DNA from: Sthenelais limicola
Taxonomy: Eukaryota > Annelida > Polychaeta > Phyllodocida > Sigalionidae
Assembly (NCBI GenBank): GCA_942159475.1
Contig: OW804102.1
Span: forward strand, 20,092,684 to 20,156,683
Reading direction: 5' to 3'
DNA: 64,000 nucleotides
Notes under the pieces: generated by a model
Told to the model about the DNA's origin: nothing
Database searches by the model: none
What the model saw: the letters and a program-made list of their open reading frames with translations, nothing else
Translations under genes and position numbers: made by a program
In this document: positions 1 through 11,714 of the stretch, one piece after another
How the letters are laid out: each line of letters opens with the position of its first letter
How positions within the stretch are numbered: the first letter of the stretch is position 1

Positions 1-490
1 GGGAGTAAGTATGAGAGACAAGGAGACAAGAGTGGGGAGAGCGAGGGGGAAGGTGGGGGGAAAGGGAGGGGGAAGGTGGGGAGGGACAGAGAGCAGAGTG
101 GGACAAGAGGGAGCTAGAGAGAACATACAAGTGGGTAAGAGAGAGGGGGAGGGGGAGGGAGGGGGAGGGAGGGGGAGGGAGGGAGAGGTAGAGATTGAGG
201 TAGAGATGGAGGTAGAGATGGAGGCAGAGGGGAGGGACAGAGAAGAAAGGGGAGGGGTTGCAGAGGGAGAAGAAGAGAAGACGGGCAGGGGGAGAAAGGA
301 AAGGGGTAGGGCGAGAGAGGACAAAAGGGGAGGGGGAGAAAAAGAGAGAAGAGGGGGAGGGTTGAAGAGAAAAAGAGATCCATGGAGAGAGTGAAAGAGG
401 ACAGGGCGAGGGGAAGGAAGAAAGAGAGGGACGAGTGGGGGGAAAGGGAGGGCGAGAGGAAGAGGGGAGAGTGAGTGAGATAGGAAGAGG
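1..490. repeat. GA-rich low-complexity tract
   Basis: Almost pure purine sequence on the plus strand, made of GGGA, GAGA and GGGAGG units, with a repeated six-base motif (GAGGTA/GAGATG) near 190-225. Open frames here on both strands reflect base composition, not genes. Confidence 0.9.
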
Positions 491-2090
491 GTGAAAGATT
501 TATATCTAACAGTTCCTTACAATAGGTAGATAATAAAGTCATATTTTAAGCTGTGACAGTTGACAGCAGCTCCTCTGCACCAAGAAAGTTTAGTCCTACT
601 ACTTCTAGAAGTCGCATCATATTCATGACATCACAAATGTTAGTAATTCTAAGAGGCAGGTAACTTTGAAAGTCTGTAACGTCACTAATTTTTGGAGTAT
701 CAACAAAATCTTTTCATTTTTGTACTGCGCATCTCCCCTTCTGTACATCCCCAACATTTGTTATTTGTTTGTACATGTGATGTATCACAGGAAAATGAGT
801 CATGTTGCCATGCGTTTCCATAACAACAGTCACTAGGTTTCTGAAGAAATAATTGGTTCCTGGTTTAATAAAAATTAAGTGATGAAAAAATATTTTGTTA
901 AAAGTTTGTTTACCATTACTGGTGAAACTTATCAAGAAAAATGTTTTAAATAAATGTTATCATCCACTCATCTCACGCCACTCATTATTCATTCATTATT
1001 TAATTATGTGATCACCACACGGTCAATAATTGCATTTGTATTTTGTTTAAGATAGTGCTTTTAAAGGAAATTTAAAGGAAGAAATTTTGTACCTAAATCA
1101 TTTGTTTGTTTGCTTGTCAAACTTTTATTCATCAGATGATTGCGTCAGCCGGTCTCCTCCATTTATTTTTGGAGATTTACATGCCGTGCTGAATTAAATT
1201 TTATTACAGGGCACAATGACAAACAACCATTGGGTATCAGTGGTGGTTTGGAGAAAGCTAAAATGGCAGCTATCAGATTGGCCGATTGAGTTGTGTAGTT
1301 TCATCGGAGACAAATCCTGCTGAATGTGGCTATATAAAGTGCAGTATATTGTCATTAAATACCTGAATAAATATATGTTTTTAAAAAACGACTATTAACC
1401 TGCACACTTAAATATAATAAGCCTATATATAAGACAATATTGAGTTTTGTATAAATTGTAATCACCTGGAGAGATGAAGACCGTCAAGAGAACACATATC
1501 TGTAATAGTTGCTCACGTACGTACATCTCCATATCCGCGTCCAATGCGGGGATGGCAACCTTGTGTTTTAAATCGTTATACCTGTATGAAACACATATAT
1601 TTAGTGTCTGTATACATATCGCACCAATGCTGATCTATGCCTAATTCCACTGATCCCACTAAGACTTCTCTAACCGATTGTTTAAATAGTCAAAACGGAA
1701 TTTGGATATGACGCAGTCCATGCCAATCCCGTTGCATCATTCATAGGATACAAATTATGATCTGGTACACAGATATTTTAGCGCAAGCATCATTGACAGT
1801 TTTTTCCCAGATGTATCCCTTATGGTATAATGTTCTGCCAATATGCATACCTGTAGACGATGCTCCCGATATTCTAGATGTCGCAGAACAAGAACTTTAG
1901 GCCATACATAGGCCAAACTTTAGGCCGAACTGATATGAATGTAGTGTAATTAGCGAATTCCTTATCTTATCTTATCTCATGAAAAAGAAAATGACATCAA
2001 ATCTGAAAATTTGAAGAAGCTTTGGGTGTATTTCCATCCATGTTCACCAGAAAATGTTAATTATTCACTGAAATGTAAAAGAATAATTCG
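491..2090. other. AT-rich stretch without recognisable genes
   Basis: No open frame with coding character was found. At about 772-812 there is a weak match to the end of the MITE family described at 8567 (GATGT, then GGAAAATGAGTCA), possibly a remnant. Confidence 0.5.
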
Positions 2091-2500
2091 CCAGGATCGC
2101 CGCCACACCATAGGAGTTCATACACAGGTCCCACATAAATGTGTCCTTTCCTTCAATTTCTGTGTTCTGATATAGTTGATCTATATGAGTCAGATCGTTA
2201 GAAAATGTACAATTCGCCTTCACCAATTTTCTCAAATAACACAAATCCAAGACAGAAATGAGGTTCAAAATACATTTACCATAGTCAAAATGATATTCAT
2301 AACCAACACAATACCAAATATACTCACATGTACCTAGTATGTATCCGTTTTCAGCCGAATTTAGCCGAGTTTACTAAATGTGCAAATTATACAGTTTCTG
2401 GTGATCTGACCCATATAGTGAACACATATTCATCAGATAAAGAAGCCCAGAGAGAGTCCACATGTTGTAGAAGTTTCCTGTTATCGGATTCTGTTGCTCT
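2090..2500. repeat. Copy of a dispersed palindromic element (AGATCGTCAGAAAATGTAC family)
   Basis: The left part holds GTCAGATCGTTAGAAAATGT near 2189 and the right part an inverted, diverged counterpart (TTTCTGGTGATCTGACCC near 2396). The same inverted core occurs near 19141-19292, 32630-32888 and 37396-37614, with half copies near 37660 and 38244. I read it as a non-autonomous inverted-repeat element. Its exact ends are unknown. Confidence 0.55.
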
Positions 2501-2599
2501 GACTAGTGAGGATTTTCTTTTTACTGGTGAACGAATTTGCTCTAATGCTATTGCTTTCCATTCGATAATCGAGTAATTGGAGGAGTAATGTCCCAATGG

Positions 2600-4200
2600 A
2601 ACCTATGGACATCTTAATTGATTGATCTGTTTGCATCATAACAGTGTCCACGAACTGACAGTAAATGCGCTCATGCGATCATATGGTGAACGATGAAAGA
2701 TCCTAATCACTTGCTAATGAAAAATTAAAACCTTTTTAATGGCTTCTCTCCCAAGCCATAGTTTATTCTGATTGGCACACTAATGATTTGTTCTGAAAAT
2801 TGGGCAATACAGTTGTGCTTGGACATTTATCAACTATGCAATTCGAATCATAAATCATAATGTATCTTCTACAGTGCCAACCTTCTACTATTGTTGAAAT
2901 TCGTGGAAATCCCTGCTGTTCTTTGCCCTAAGAACGAGATTTTTTTATTTTGATTTTGAATTTTTTTATTCAGGACACAGACATTTCCATACGACAGTAT
3001 GAATATTCCCAGAATAGCCTGATTTTTAAATTTATTTTTAAATTACATCAAGATATTTCTAAGTTAACTCATAAATTTAGTACACAAAAAAGGAATAAGA
3101 AATAAGAAATAAGAAGTAAGAACGAAAAACTGAGTCTAAACTAGTTTTACAACACTGAATTTTTAAATTAAACATTATACCTGCTTAGCGACTGATCAAA
3201 CTATTCTAGTTTACTGTTACTTCTAATAGTAGTACAGTGATACAAATGGGTACATATCTGAATAGCATACAGATAGTTGCACAGCCAATTCATAGGTGCT
3301 CGTTCGTTGGCCATAGAGAGACCTAGGAATACCTTCAAGGTTTTTTCAGGTCTTCTAAACATTCATTTACTGTGCAACAGAGGGTTATTCGTGGCTATCC
3401 CTACTCGTTTGTAGGCCCCAGTGAGGACGGAATGCCGTTCGTTCGTTGAATTACCCCTCACCCTCAGACCACTCCTTCCCCCGCCATTTCGTTCAACAAT
3501 GCTACAATAGGATATGGATTCAAGTTTGCACCTTGATGTTGAGTAATATCACAGACTATAACTATTCTAGTTCTGTGGTAATATATAGCTTCCATATAAC
3601 AGTACCGGTAGGGCAGCTGCAGAGACAAACTTCGTAGAATCAGAATTACAAAATTTATGTAATTTTTACGAGGTTTCTTGTATATCTATGACACATCTGA
3701 GAGTGCACTGCTGATAGTGAAAACTATTATTGCTAGTTGTTAGAATGTGCCACTAGCCCGGGCCACTAGGCTTATTAGTAATTGTGCAATATCCTTATTT
3801 GTTAAGACAGATCTTAACATACCATATGATCACCTCTACAACTCTACAGCGTTGGGTGAAAGTTGTTCTATCTGGAGTATGTGAACAGATGGTGGTACCC
3901 CATACGAAGTTCTCAAAGGAAATATATAACATTGCTCACTAAATAAAAAAAGGGTCTTGTAGCTCCACAAAATCAATAAAATCTAAATTCGCTGACATGA
4001 TTATTATCCTCATAAACATTGGTAATTGCGGCCTGGACCTCATACAGAAAAATAACTATTATATGTGTAGGCACAATAAGGTAGACCTACTTAAAACCTT
4101 GACATTTTTTTATTATCTTTTACGCTTATAATGTAAGGTTAAAGGACTTTTAGTTTTTAGCATAAGCTTTAGATAAAACTCAGTGGAATATGTAAAATAG
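2600..4200. other. AT-rich stretch without recognisable genes
   Basis: No coding frame, RNA gene or clear repeat was recognised. A short run of AAGAAATAAG units occurs near 3093-3120. Confidence 0.45.
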
Positions 4201-4860
4201 AGAAGCTCGAAAAAAGATGTAATATTTCATTGCTGAGAATCATGTATAGTATGAAAGATAAGATGGTAGACAAAAGGGTCAATATAAGAGAAACCAGACA
4301 ACATGCTGGTTATGTATTTAAAATCGAAAAACCAACCAATGAAAAATTCAAACGAAGCCCATGCTACCAAGGTCCCCAGCCATGGAATAAGCTTGACCAC
4401 CGTCTAAGAAATGGAAAATGGTCCACTCTAAAGTCGTATTTAAAAGACAAAAACGACTGGATGTGAACGAATGGCCAGTTCGTGAAGAAAATGTCTAAGT
4501 GCAAATTATTATATGATGTAAAAATCGTTGAATGATTGACAAAATTCTCTGTAACAATGTTGCTTTTATTTACTCGTACAATTGATATCTATCACAAGAA
4601 TATCTTGCTCTGAAGAGAGGACGCCCATAAAGAAAATATGAAGGGAAAAAATGGTAATTTTGTACATAATCTGTTGAGTTGGTCGAAGGTAAACTAATCT
4701 GATAAAGTTAAAAATCTTAAAAATGTATTATGGTATAAGAAAGATCTGAGATATATTGTTGATTATTTAATATGTTTTCCCTTGAGTCTGTGAGCTATCA
4801 GCATGTATCAGCATTGAAATCAGCTCAATAAAATTTCTTTAAAAAAAATAATAGTTTGTT
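4200..4860 (+). mobile_element. 5'-truncated non-LTR retrotransposon, 3' end only
   Basis: The frame at 4230-4463 encodes a 78-residue tail whose middle (RSPCYQGPQPWNKL, then KSYLKDK) has the form of the C-terminus of CR1/L2/Jockey-type reverse transcriptase proteins, where an aromatic-G-x-x-x-W-N-x-L block precedes a short helix. About 360 bases of 3' sequence follow, then an AATAAA signal and an A-rich tail near 4828-4850. This is what 5' truncation during target-primed reverse transcription leaves. Coding for the rest of the protein is absent. Confidence 0.55.
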
Positions 4861-5870
4861 TACTTTCAACATGCATAGTATTTAACGTATAGCAATTTTC
4901 GTTAAAGGCATCCATTAAATTTGAAATCTACCTATAGAGCCTGCTTCTCAACAGAGAAACTTCCACTATTTAGCCTAGAGTTATATGAGTTATATGATTT
5001 TATAAGTTATGATCATGCAATGGGAGAAAGTACAGGCATTATTTATTGACATTTAATATCTCGAAAATAGCGTCAATGGTATACACATTCAAAAGCGATC
5101 GTCCATTTGAAGTCTTAAAATAGTATTGTTTCAATTTATAATTTACATAATTTTAAGGAGGTAATTTCTCTCTCAGATCATTTATATCGGCAACCAACCT
5201 CCAGTTACTACTAAATCAAAATGTGATGCTACCATAGGAAATTATTAATGTAATCATTCTGTTATCATTGATTTCTTCGAGGACGGCATTTTAGAATTAT
5301 TCGAAAATAATAGATCAATATTGATCCTATTCTGACAGGTTCGCAGTCAAATAGCAATGTGCTTTCCATGACTTTTAGGGAATTAAATCAATACCAACTC
5401 TTGAACAATGTCACATATTGATGGCGGTGATCAGAACTTTAGTTTCCCCTTTTCTTTCTTTACTTGTTCCTTTATTCTTTATCTCCGTCTCTTGGTTTCA
5501 CTTAGGTCCTGAGCTCTTTCAACGGTTTTAAGTATGTCTGTCTGTATGTATGTAGTATATATTTATTTCCGTCAGTGCTACAATAGTTTTTCAGGAAATG
5601 GATATTTGAAAATATAATTTTATCTTCGGTAAATAAATGCCTGTCTTCCTGGCTACCCTTCACATGAATATTGCGTGGAAGACATCTTAATCGTTCAGTT
5701 GTTGGTTTAACAATCTGGGAAGATTTTGATACATATTTTGTAGTATTATTGTTAGTTCTATTCCAACTAGTTACAAGAGATTGGAAAATTTGGTTTATAA
5801 AGAGCATGTGGTCAGACGAACTATTGATAATAAAGACAATAATGTAATTGTAAAATTTTATATTCTAAAG
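4860..5870. other. AT-rich stretch without recognisable genes
   Basis: A 101-codon minus-strand frame at 5502-5807 has no family resemblance and AT-driven composition; I do not call it a gene. Confidence 0.4.
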
Positions 5871-5877
5871 TTTAATT

Positions 5878-5970
5878 CATGGAGTGAACAGCATTGCTGG
5901 AGCTGGAACCAAACCAAGGACCTTTGACTTTCCATACCAATGGTATTTCAACTGAGCTATGCATGCTGCT
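5878..5970 (-). repeat. tRNA-related SINE head or tRNA pseudogene
   Basis: Read on the minus strand, TAGCTCAGTTGAAATACC resembles a pol III A box and GGTTTGGTTCCAGCTCC, about 35 bases later, resembles a B box. A five-base pairing region and a GGAAAGT-type loop lie between them, as in a tRNA anticodon arm. The B box departs from consensus and no clean acceptor stem is visible, so I favour a tRNA-derived SINE or pseudogene over a working tRNA. Any SINE body would run toward lower coordinates. Confidence 0.5.
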
Positions 5971-5974
5971 GAAG

Positions 5975-7550
5975 TTCAGTGGGTTTCAACATGGAGGTCC
6001 TATCACCCAGGACATTGCTAACCAAAACATTACCACATAGGAGAAAGGTGAGCCAGGGTGGCATTAAATGTTGTATCTGGTGTGGGAAAGTGGATGATCT
6101 TAGCCATTAACATTAACATTAGCCACTCAGATAGAAACGGGGATTAAAACTAAATGACGAAGAACTGTCCTGCCACCTGTAGTATCAGTAAGGAAAGAAA
6201 AGAGATCAATCATTGCTGATATAAGATTATAGGAGTCAGAATTGGAAAAAATAATTTCATTGAGATAAATGTATGATTATAGGACGATGACAGGTAATAT
6301 TTATATAATAAATTCTATTAATTATGAAGAGGGTAGGGTAGGATAGGGTATATATAAAAGTTATTTGTTGGTGTGTGAGGAAGTGGGGGTAGGCTACAGA
6401 TTTCTGTGTATTACAGCAGATGTGGGTAGGTGATGTGAGTTAGTACAAACACTCTCCACCAGAGTCAGCAATGATTGGTCAGTGTGTAAAGGCAGGCATG
6501 ACTGCAGAATTCAAAACTATGCGCCCTCTATGTTTTAGGTTGCTTTCTTCATTTTGGATCATTTATAAATCCTCTCACTATCTATATATATATGGATCCC
6601 TGATTCCCATGAGGTCTCGTGGTTCTGAAACAAACATTGCGATTGAAGCACAGGAATTCAATGCATAACTAGCGAGGCAATGCTTAATGTGATTTATTTT
6701 AATTGTTACTCAATAAATGTTCCCATGTGCAATGTGTGCAATCACACAAACCTCGGTTATGACTACCTATAATGTCATACAGACATAACCGTTATAAACA
6801 CAAAGACATTAATGCATGATTTCGTATTAATAATGCGTTAAATATAGGCGTCTGTACCGGAAGACTTGAATATTCTGTTCAGATGTAGATTTCCTATTTG
6901 TTTAGTGCTAGAAAACTAATGAATTCAATTGTAAGGCAAGTATACAGTTAGGCTACGTTATTTCTACAGAGCTATTTCTATCATTCCCACCACTCTGTGA
7001 AGCAATTAATATGAATGAACAAATCATCAAGAATATTTCAGTTAGTATGTATATGGCCATGTAGAATTCTAAGCTGTAAATAGATGTATACATTTAAATA
7101 AATGGTGCTAAATCTTCTTTTCGAAAAAAAGAAATAACACTCGAGTTTTAATATACAGAATAATAATTATTCCTTTCCTGGGCAGAGAAAACAGCTTGCA
7201 TAGTGTAGGCCTATTTATGTATCGGTAAAGATTTGCGTATACCTGTACTAGCTCCGAAAGTACAAGTTAATGAGAATTTGATTCAATGATCATTAATTAC
7301 ATTAATTCCCAGGTCCGTGTGTACTGTACTAGAACTATATTCAACTATTTTCAGCATGGCATTCAGAACAGCATGCACTAACAATGATGATCATATCAAC
7401 TGTGCATCCATGTGATCATTAGTCATGTATTCGTGGCATAAGCAGTAATGGTTATACAATGTGGGCCTATTATTGATGACGTATTTTGAAGTAGATTCAT
7501 CCGGTAAGAGACCATGTGAAAACAATTGATGATGAAATAATAGGACACAG
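5975..7550. other. AT-rich stretch without recognisable genes
   Basis: Nothing coding recognised. The part next to 7550 is probably 3' UTR of the TMED gene on the minus strand. A small GGTAGGGTAGGATAGGGTA run lies near 6330-6350. Confidence 0.4.
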
Positions 7551-7552
7551 AG

Positions 7553-8260
7553 CTATAGTGACTGAGTGGAACTGGTGAGGATTTTATAATTAGATGAAGT
7601 TCTCTGGAGGGTGAAGAAAGCTCTGAGCACAACCACTTGTCCGACACCCGCCATGAAAATCACTCCTGCCTCAAACAGCGACCACCATTGCACCTTATTG
7701 TTCAAATCTTCCGCAGCATGTCGTCCTTTGGCTTCGTTTAACCTATAATCGGTTTGGTAGTTAATAATCATCATGCCAGCTCCATGTATGATCTCTAGAG
7801 CTTCCTCAATGTGCGTATTGACGGTGGGTCGTTCGTCCCCTCCCTCCACTGCCAGGGTGTCAGTGTCTTTAGCAGGCCTTAGCGAGAAAAAGATGATTTT
7901 ATGAGAAAACGTCGAGAACTCGTTGCTAAAGCAGAACTCGTACGTTCCTGGCGACGTCTCGAATGTCACGACGTCGCCGGTCTGTTTCACCTCCTTGTAG
8001 AGGAGTTTCGCGTTTGGTGACGTCAGCTTCGCGTCGACGTCACCGTGACCCCCTGCGAGAACCGTGTACTCGAACACGTGTGGCACCGTCCCTGTGAATG
8101 TCTGGTAAAAACAGCTTTCTTCATTATCTGGAAGTTCAAAGGTCAATGAATGTCGTGCTGTCCGTGTTGGCGATGCTGATAACACACTGATGTGTAGCAT
8201 CAATACAAATATTACACATACATGTAGATCTATCCGTTTGCATTGTCCTATAAAATCCAT
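7553..8260 (-). CDS. TMED/p24 family transmembrane cargo receptor (gamma-like, TMED3/7 type)
   Basis: A single uninterrupted 235-residue protein. Residues about 8-30 form a signal peptide (VIFVLMLHISVLS). Residues about 40-125 form a GOLD domain with the two cysteines typical of p24 proteins (ESCFYQ and YEFCFSN). A coiled-coil stretch follows (HIEEALEIIHGAG, then AEDLNNKVQWW) and one membrane helix (about 193-213) ends in RAFF. The membrane-proximal block resembles TMED3/TMED7 most. These proteins are known to cycle between ER and Golgi and to load cargo into COPII/COPI vesicles. The tail (about 20 residues, ending STQSL) keeps the FF-type motif but lacks a C-terminal dilysine signal, so COPI retrieval may be weaker. 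Vertebrate relatives have introns. An intronless copy could be a retrogene, but the frame is intact. Confidence 0.88.
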   Translation of the reverse strand: MDFIGQCKRIDLHVCVIFVLMLHISVLSASPTRTARHSLTFELPDNEESCFYQTFTGTVPHVFEYTVLAGGHGDVDAKLTSPNAKLLYKEVKQTGDVVTFETSPGTYEFCFSNEFSTFSHKIIFFSLRPAKDTDTLAVEGGDERPTVNTHIEEALEIIHGAGMMIINYQTDYRLNEAKGRHAAEDLNNKVQWWSLFEAGVIFMAGVGQVVVLRAFFTLQRTSSNYKILTSSTQSL

Positions 8261-8566
8261 TGCCGGCCTTATGTAGGCGAATGTTAAACAATAGCAGAAC
8301 CAATTCTTAGTGAATCCTCCTATGTCAGAGTGACAATTAAAACTGGTTGAATAATATAAATATAGTATGATGTTGTTGCCTTATGTCGCCTATAATTAAC
8401 GTAATGCACCTAAGTGTAACGGCATGTCCCTCGCTGGGATGGGTCTGAGGAAGATCTCAAATATGCCCTATAGATGTGTCTCGTGGATCCTGGCAAATAT
8501 AGGTTTTTAAAATATTGGTTCTGCCATTTAACACAGAATAAATATAATTTTATACAAACAAGGCTA

Positions 8567-8972
8567 TATATGCGATGTGTTTCGTGGAAATGAGTCACAC
8601 GTCGCAAAAAATAGATTTTGAGATATTATCATAATATTTTGAAAAAATGAGCCGATTCTAACGATAGTAAAAACTGGACATCTAATAAGTACTTCTATAT
8701 CTTAAGTTTGATATCTTAATTTTTAAAAAAAGTTTGCAATAATTCTGGGCGGACAATTACTAGTAAAATTGCTAAATATAAGATGACCTTAGAAATGCAT
8801 GGATATTTTGAATACACTGTCTTGACATTTGGTACATATATATACACGCTACAGAAAGTATTAAGTAACCTTAAAATGAAAACATTCCAACAAATACATC
8901 TTGTGAATAAATTACGTTGAAAACTATAAATTTTGCGACCTGTGACTCAATTTCCTGAAACACATCATATAG
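8567..8972. mobile_element. MITE, family A, copy 1
   Basis: The ends are inverted: GCGATGTGTTTCGTGGAAAT at left and ATTTCCTGAAACACATC at right, each followed inward by GAGTCAC and GTCGCA-type motifs. The interior carries AGATTTTGAGATAT and a TTCCAACAAATA block. Other copies lie at 22600, 30389, 51114 and 57208. No coding capacity. It lies just upstream of the TMED gene. Confidence 0.75.
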
Positions 8973-8974
8973 GG

Positions 8975-9720
8975 TAATACAACATAGCGCAACATTCTTA
9001 ACATCATTATAGTTTAATTATTTTATTTAGGCGTCGATGTTTGACCTGTTGCCTGTAGTTCTCAGACATATCTAATGGACAGATCTATAGATGATTTTAA
9101 TTGGTAAAATGCAGCTGTAGATTTGACGGTTATTCGTAGTGGGATGACGAGGGGTGGGGGCAGGGCATGGGTTGGACTGCATAGTATGTGGGGATGGGTT
9201 ACCTTTTCTCCCCAACAAAATATTCCAACAGAAATTTTAAAGGGGAGACAGTGGTCTGCTCCTAGAGTGATGAAAGAGCATGGCAAAATAAAATATCATT
9301 AATTTGCTATCTGAAAATATTTAAATCAAATTCCAGAATCATTACGTTAAAAACTCAAATCCTATTGTGTGAAGAATCAAGTAGCTTTGTAATAATGCAA
9401 GAGAATGCCCCCCCCCCCTCCCCACACCCACCCACACACATGTTCAATGCACACACGTAGAGAGAGATGTGAGTAATAACGCACATACTCACACACACAG
9501 ACTGTACACTTGCACAGTCATCACATGTTTAGCAGATATCATGTAGTGGGGGTCAACAAGCCTCGTCCACTATTACAAATAGACGTATTGAACTGCTAAC
9601 ACGTGGCACCTGTTGCACAGCCAGCAGTAGAGAGGATCCCTGCCACGCATGGTTGCACTGCTGCACGCTCATGGTGGACACCAGAGGGCAGCTCGGTCAC
9701 GTGCTATACTCTGTCTGAAT
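8975..9720. other. Intergenic stretch with CA-rich simple repeat
   Basis: A C-run followed by CACACA-type repeats lies at about 9408-9505. No gene recognised. Confidence 0.45.
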
Positions 9721-9722
9721 TG

Positions 9723-10029
9723 TAGTTGACATGGGATTCCTTCAGGCCTTTAAGAAAAGAGAAAAGTGGTGGACTTTTGACTTCAAACTTTGCTCCCCGG
9801 GGTCGTCCTTTGCGATCAACCATGGCCAAATATACAGCTGTATTGTATCGCGCTATGTGCAGCAGCTGTTGTTTTGCTTAGATGGAAGGAAGAGCTGGTT
9901 ATACTGGCCTTGTTCCCCATGGTTGATTGCAAAGAGCGACTCGCTGGCCAAAGGGTTGACATAAATAGAAGTCAAATATCCCCCACTTTTCCCTCTTCTT
10001 AAAGGGAGAAAGGAGTCCCGTGTCAACTA
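9723..10029. mobile_element. Foldback MITE of about 300 bp
   Basis: The whole interval is an imperfect palindrome. The start (AGTTGACATGGGATTCCTT, then TTTAAGAAAAGAGAAAAGTG) matches the reverse complement of the end (CACTTTTCCCTCTTCTTAAA, then AGTCCCGTGTCAACT). Closer to the centre, GATCAACCATGG near 9816 pairs with CCATGGTTGAT near 9917. Open frames inside are by-products of the palindrome. I found no clear target duplication. Confidence 0.75.
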
Positions 10030-10353
10030 CTTTTTGGACAGACTTTAGCATTCAACTGACGTGCTCCAACACGCCATTCCGTATTGGGCACTTCCACTGA
10101 AAGGAATTTAGTTTTAGGTCTTTATTGGATGTGTTTCAATCGGAATCTTAGGGTTTAAAGAAGAGATTTCTGATCATTTCCGATTGTCTGGTGAGGTTTC
10201 TCACTGGTCGGATATAATCCTGTTGACAGCAAATCGAAGATTTATCTTGTATCTTAAAGTATTAGACAGTAGCAGAGCGATACATACAATTGTATGTATA
10301 GCTCTGACAGTAGAATGTGTGAGACCATGAAATTACTTTCCTCTGAAATGCCG
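10030..10353. other. Intergenic stretch, no feature seen
   Basis: Flanking sequence between the foldback MITE and the hAT-like element; nothing recognised. Confidence 0.4.
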
Positions 10354-10424
10354 CAGGGGCGGATCCAGGGGGGGGGGGGGTTCGGGGGGTTCGAACCCCC
10401 CCCCCTTGGGCCCCATGATGCCCT

Positions 10425-10660
10425 TTTTGCCCTCCCCCAAAGTGCCCTTTTCCCGCCCAAAAGTGCCCTTTTTATCCGCCCAAAAGTGCCCTTTTTATCC
10501 GCCCAAAACTAAACAAAAGTGCCCTTTTTAGCTGCCTCAAAGTCCCCTGTTTTTCCGCCCCAAAATGTCTTTTTTCCTGCCCCAAAGTCCCCTTTTTTCC
10601 GCCCCAAAGTGCCATTTTTTCCGCCCCAAAGTGCCCTTTTTCCCATTCCAAAGTCTATGG
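10425..10660. repeat. Minisatellite, about 20-bp unit (AAAGTGCCCTTTTTCCGCCC)
   Basis: About ten diverged copies of a unit reading AAAGTGCCCTTTTT plus CCGCCC or ATCCGCCC lie inside the left end of the hAT-like element. Related units continue at about 10825-10960 and resume beyond the LINE at about 19010-19030, showing that the LINE inserted into this repeat. Confidence 0.8.
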
Positions 10661-10977
10661 CACTCTATGAGGAAATGGCCCATTTTTCACATAGTATTAT
10701 TAAACCAACATAAAACCAACAACTAATGGCTACTGCTACTGTCCCAAAGCTTACTACACATATAGTGCACTGGCAAGGGGGGGGGGTCGGCGACATCCTG
10801 ATCCCCCCTCAAAATTTTCATAAGACTTAGTGCCCTTTTGAATAGCCCAAAGTGCCCTCTTTTACAACCCACTATGCCCCTTTTCGGTTGTAAGTGTTAC
10901 AACCAAAAAGTGTCTTTTTTTATGACCAAAAGTGCCCATTTGAATAGCCAAAAATCTTTTTTATATATATATATATT

Positions 10978-11714
10978 GTATTTTTATTCTGGTCCATTCA
11001 TTAAATCAATTACATCATCCAGAAAATAGGAAGGTGACCTCTGCCTTAGCAGGTCTACCAGGTTCTTCCTAAATAGCTCTATTACAATTTTACTTCATTT
11101 ATAAGAACAACATAGCGATGTGAACATTATTATGTCTGGACCATTGCCAAAATACATACATATCAACAATTATTATAAAAACCCAAAAACCCCCTACCCC
11201 GGCTCGTTAATAGTTATGTTTCATAGCCTTCTTTAGAAGCAATAAACCGTGTCCTTCTTTGTCCTTTCCATGATTGTCATTGTTCTTACTATCATTGATA
11301 GTATTGTTCATTTTTCCTACTGTCTCTAGTTAAGTAATATCACTATATAGAGCCAATCCCTAAACCCAAATACTTAATTTCTAAGACATAATAATAAGAG
11401 TACATGCAACGATCATAATATGTATGGCATACTAAATTGTTACGTTGGTATAGTTACCGTTATATCGGTCTTCAAAATCTAAGGACTTGTTTGCCTTATT
11501 TGCGGGTTATTCTCCACAATCCCGATTTCTCTTAATTCACAAAGTCAAACATCATTACATATTAATAGTCAATAAGTTCAAAAAGTTCAAAAAGTTCACA
11601 CTTTCCCCGTCTATATAGACTTAACAATCTCGAAAAGTTTCGTGCTATATCATAAAAGACATCGTAACCAATTCTTATTAAATATAGTCCTTTTGTATCT
11701 CAAGTTATAGCTAC
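10978..11714 (-). other. 3' UTR of the LINE
   Basis: Non-coding sequence downstream of the RT stop codon, ending at the AT-rich tail near 10977. A short tandem AAAAGTTC repeat lies near 11577-11600. Confidence 0.6.

Noticed and set aside
11..542. Open frames of 127 and 142 codons on both strands
   Set aside because: They arise from a GA-rich simple repeat; the proteins are Gly/Arg/Glu or Pro/Leu/Ser low complexity.
5502..5807. 101-codon minus-strand frame
   Set aside because: No family resemblance, AT-driven composition, no splice context; likely chance.
10380..10405. GGTTCGAACC motif, as in a tRNA T arm
   Set aside because: It is part of a G-run/C-run hairpin inside a transposon end; there is no A box or cloverleaf.
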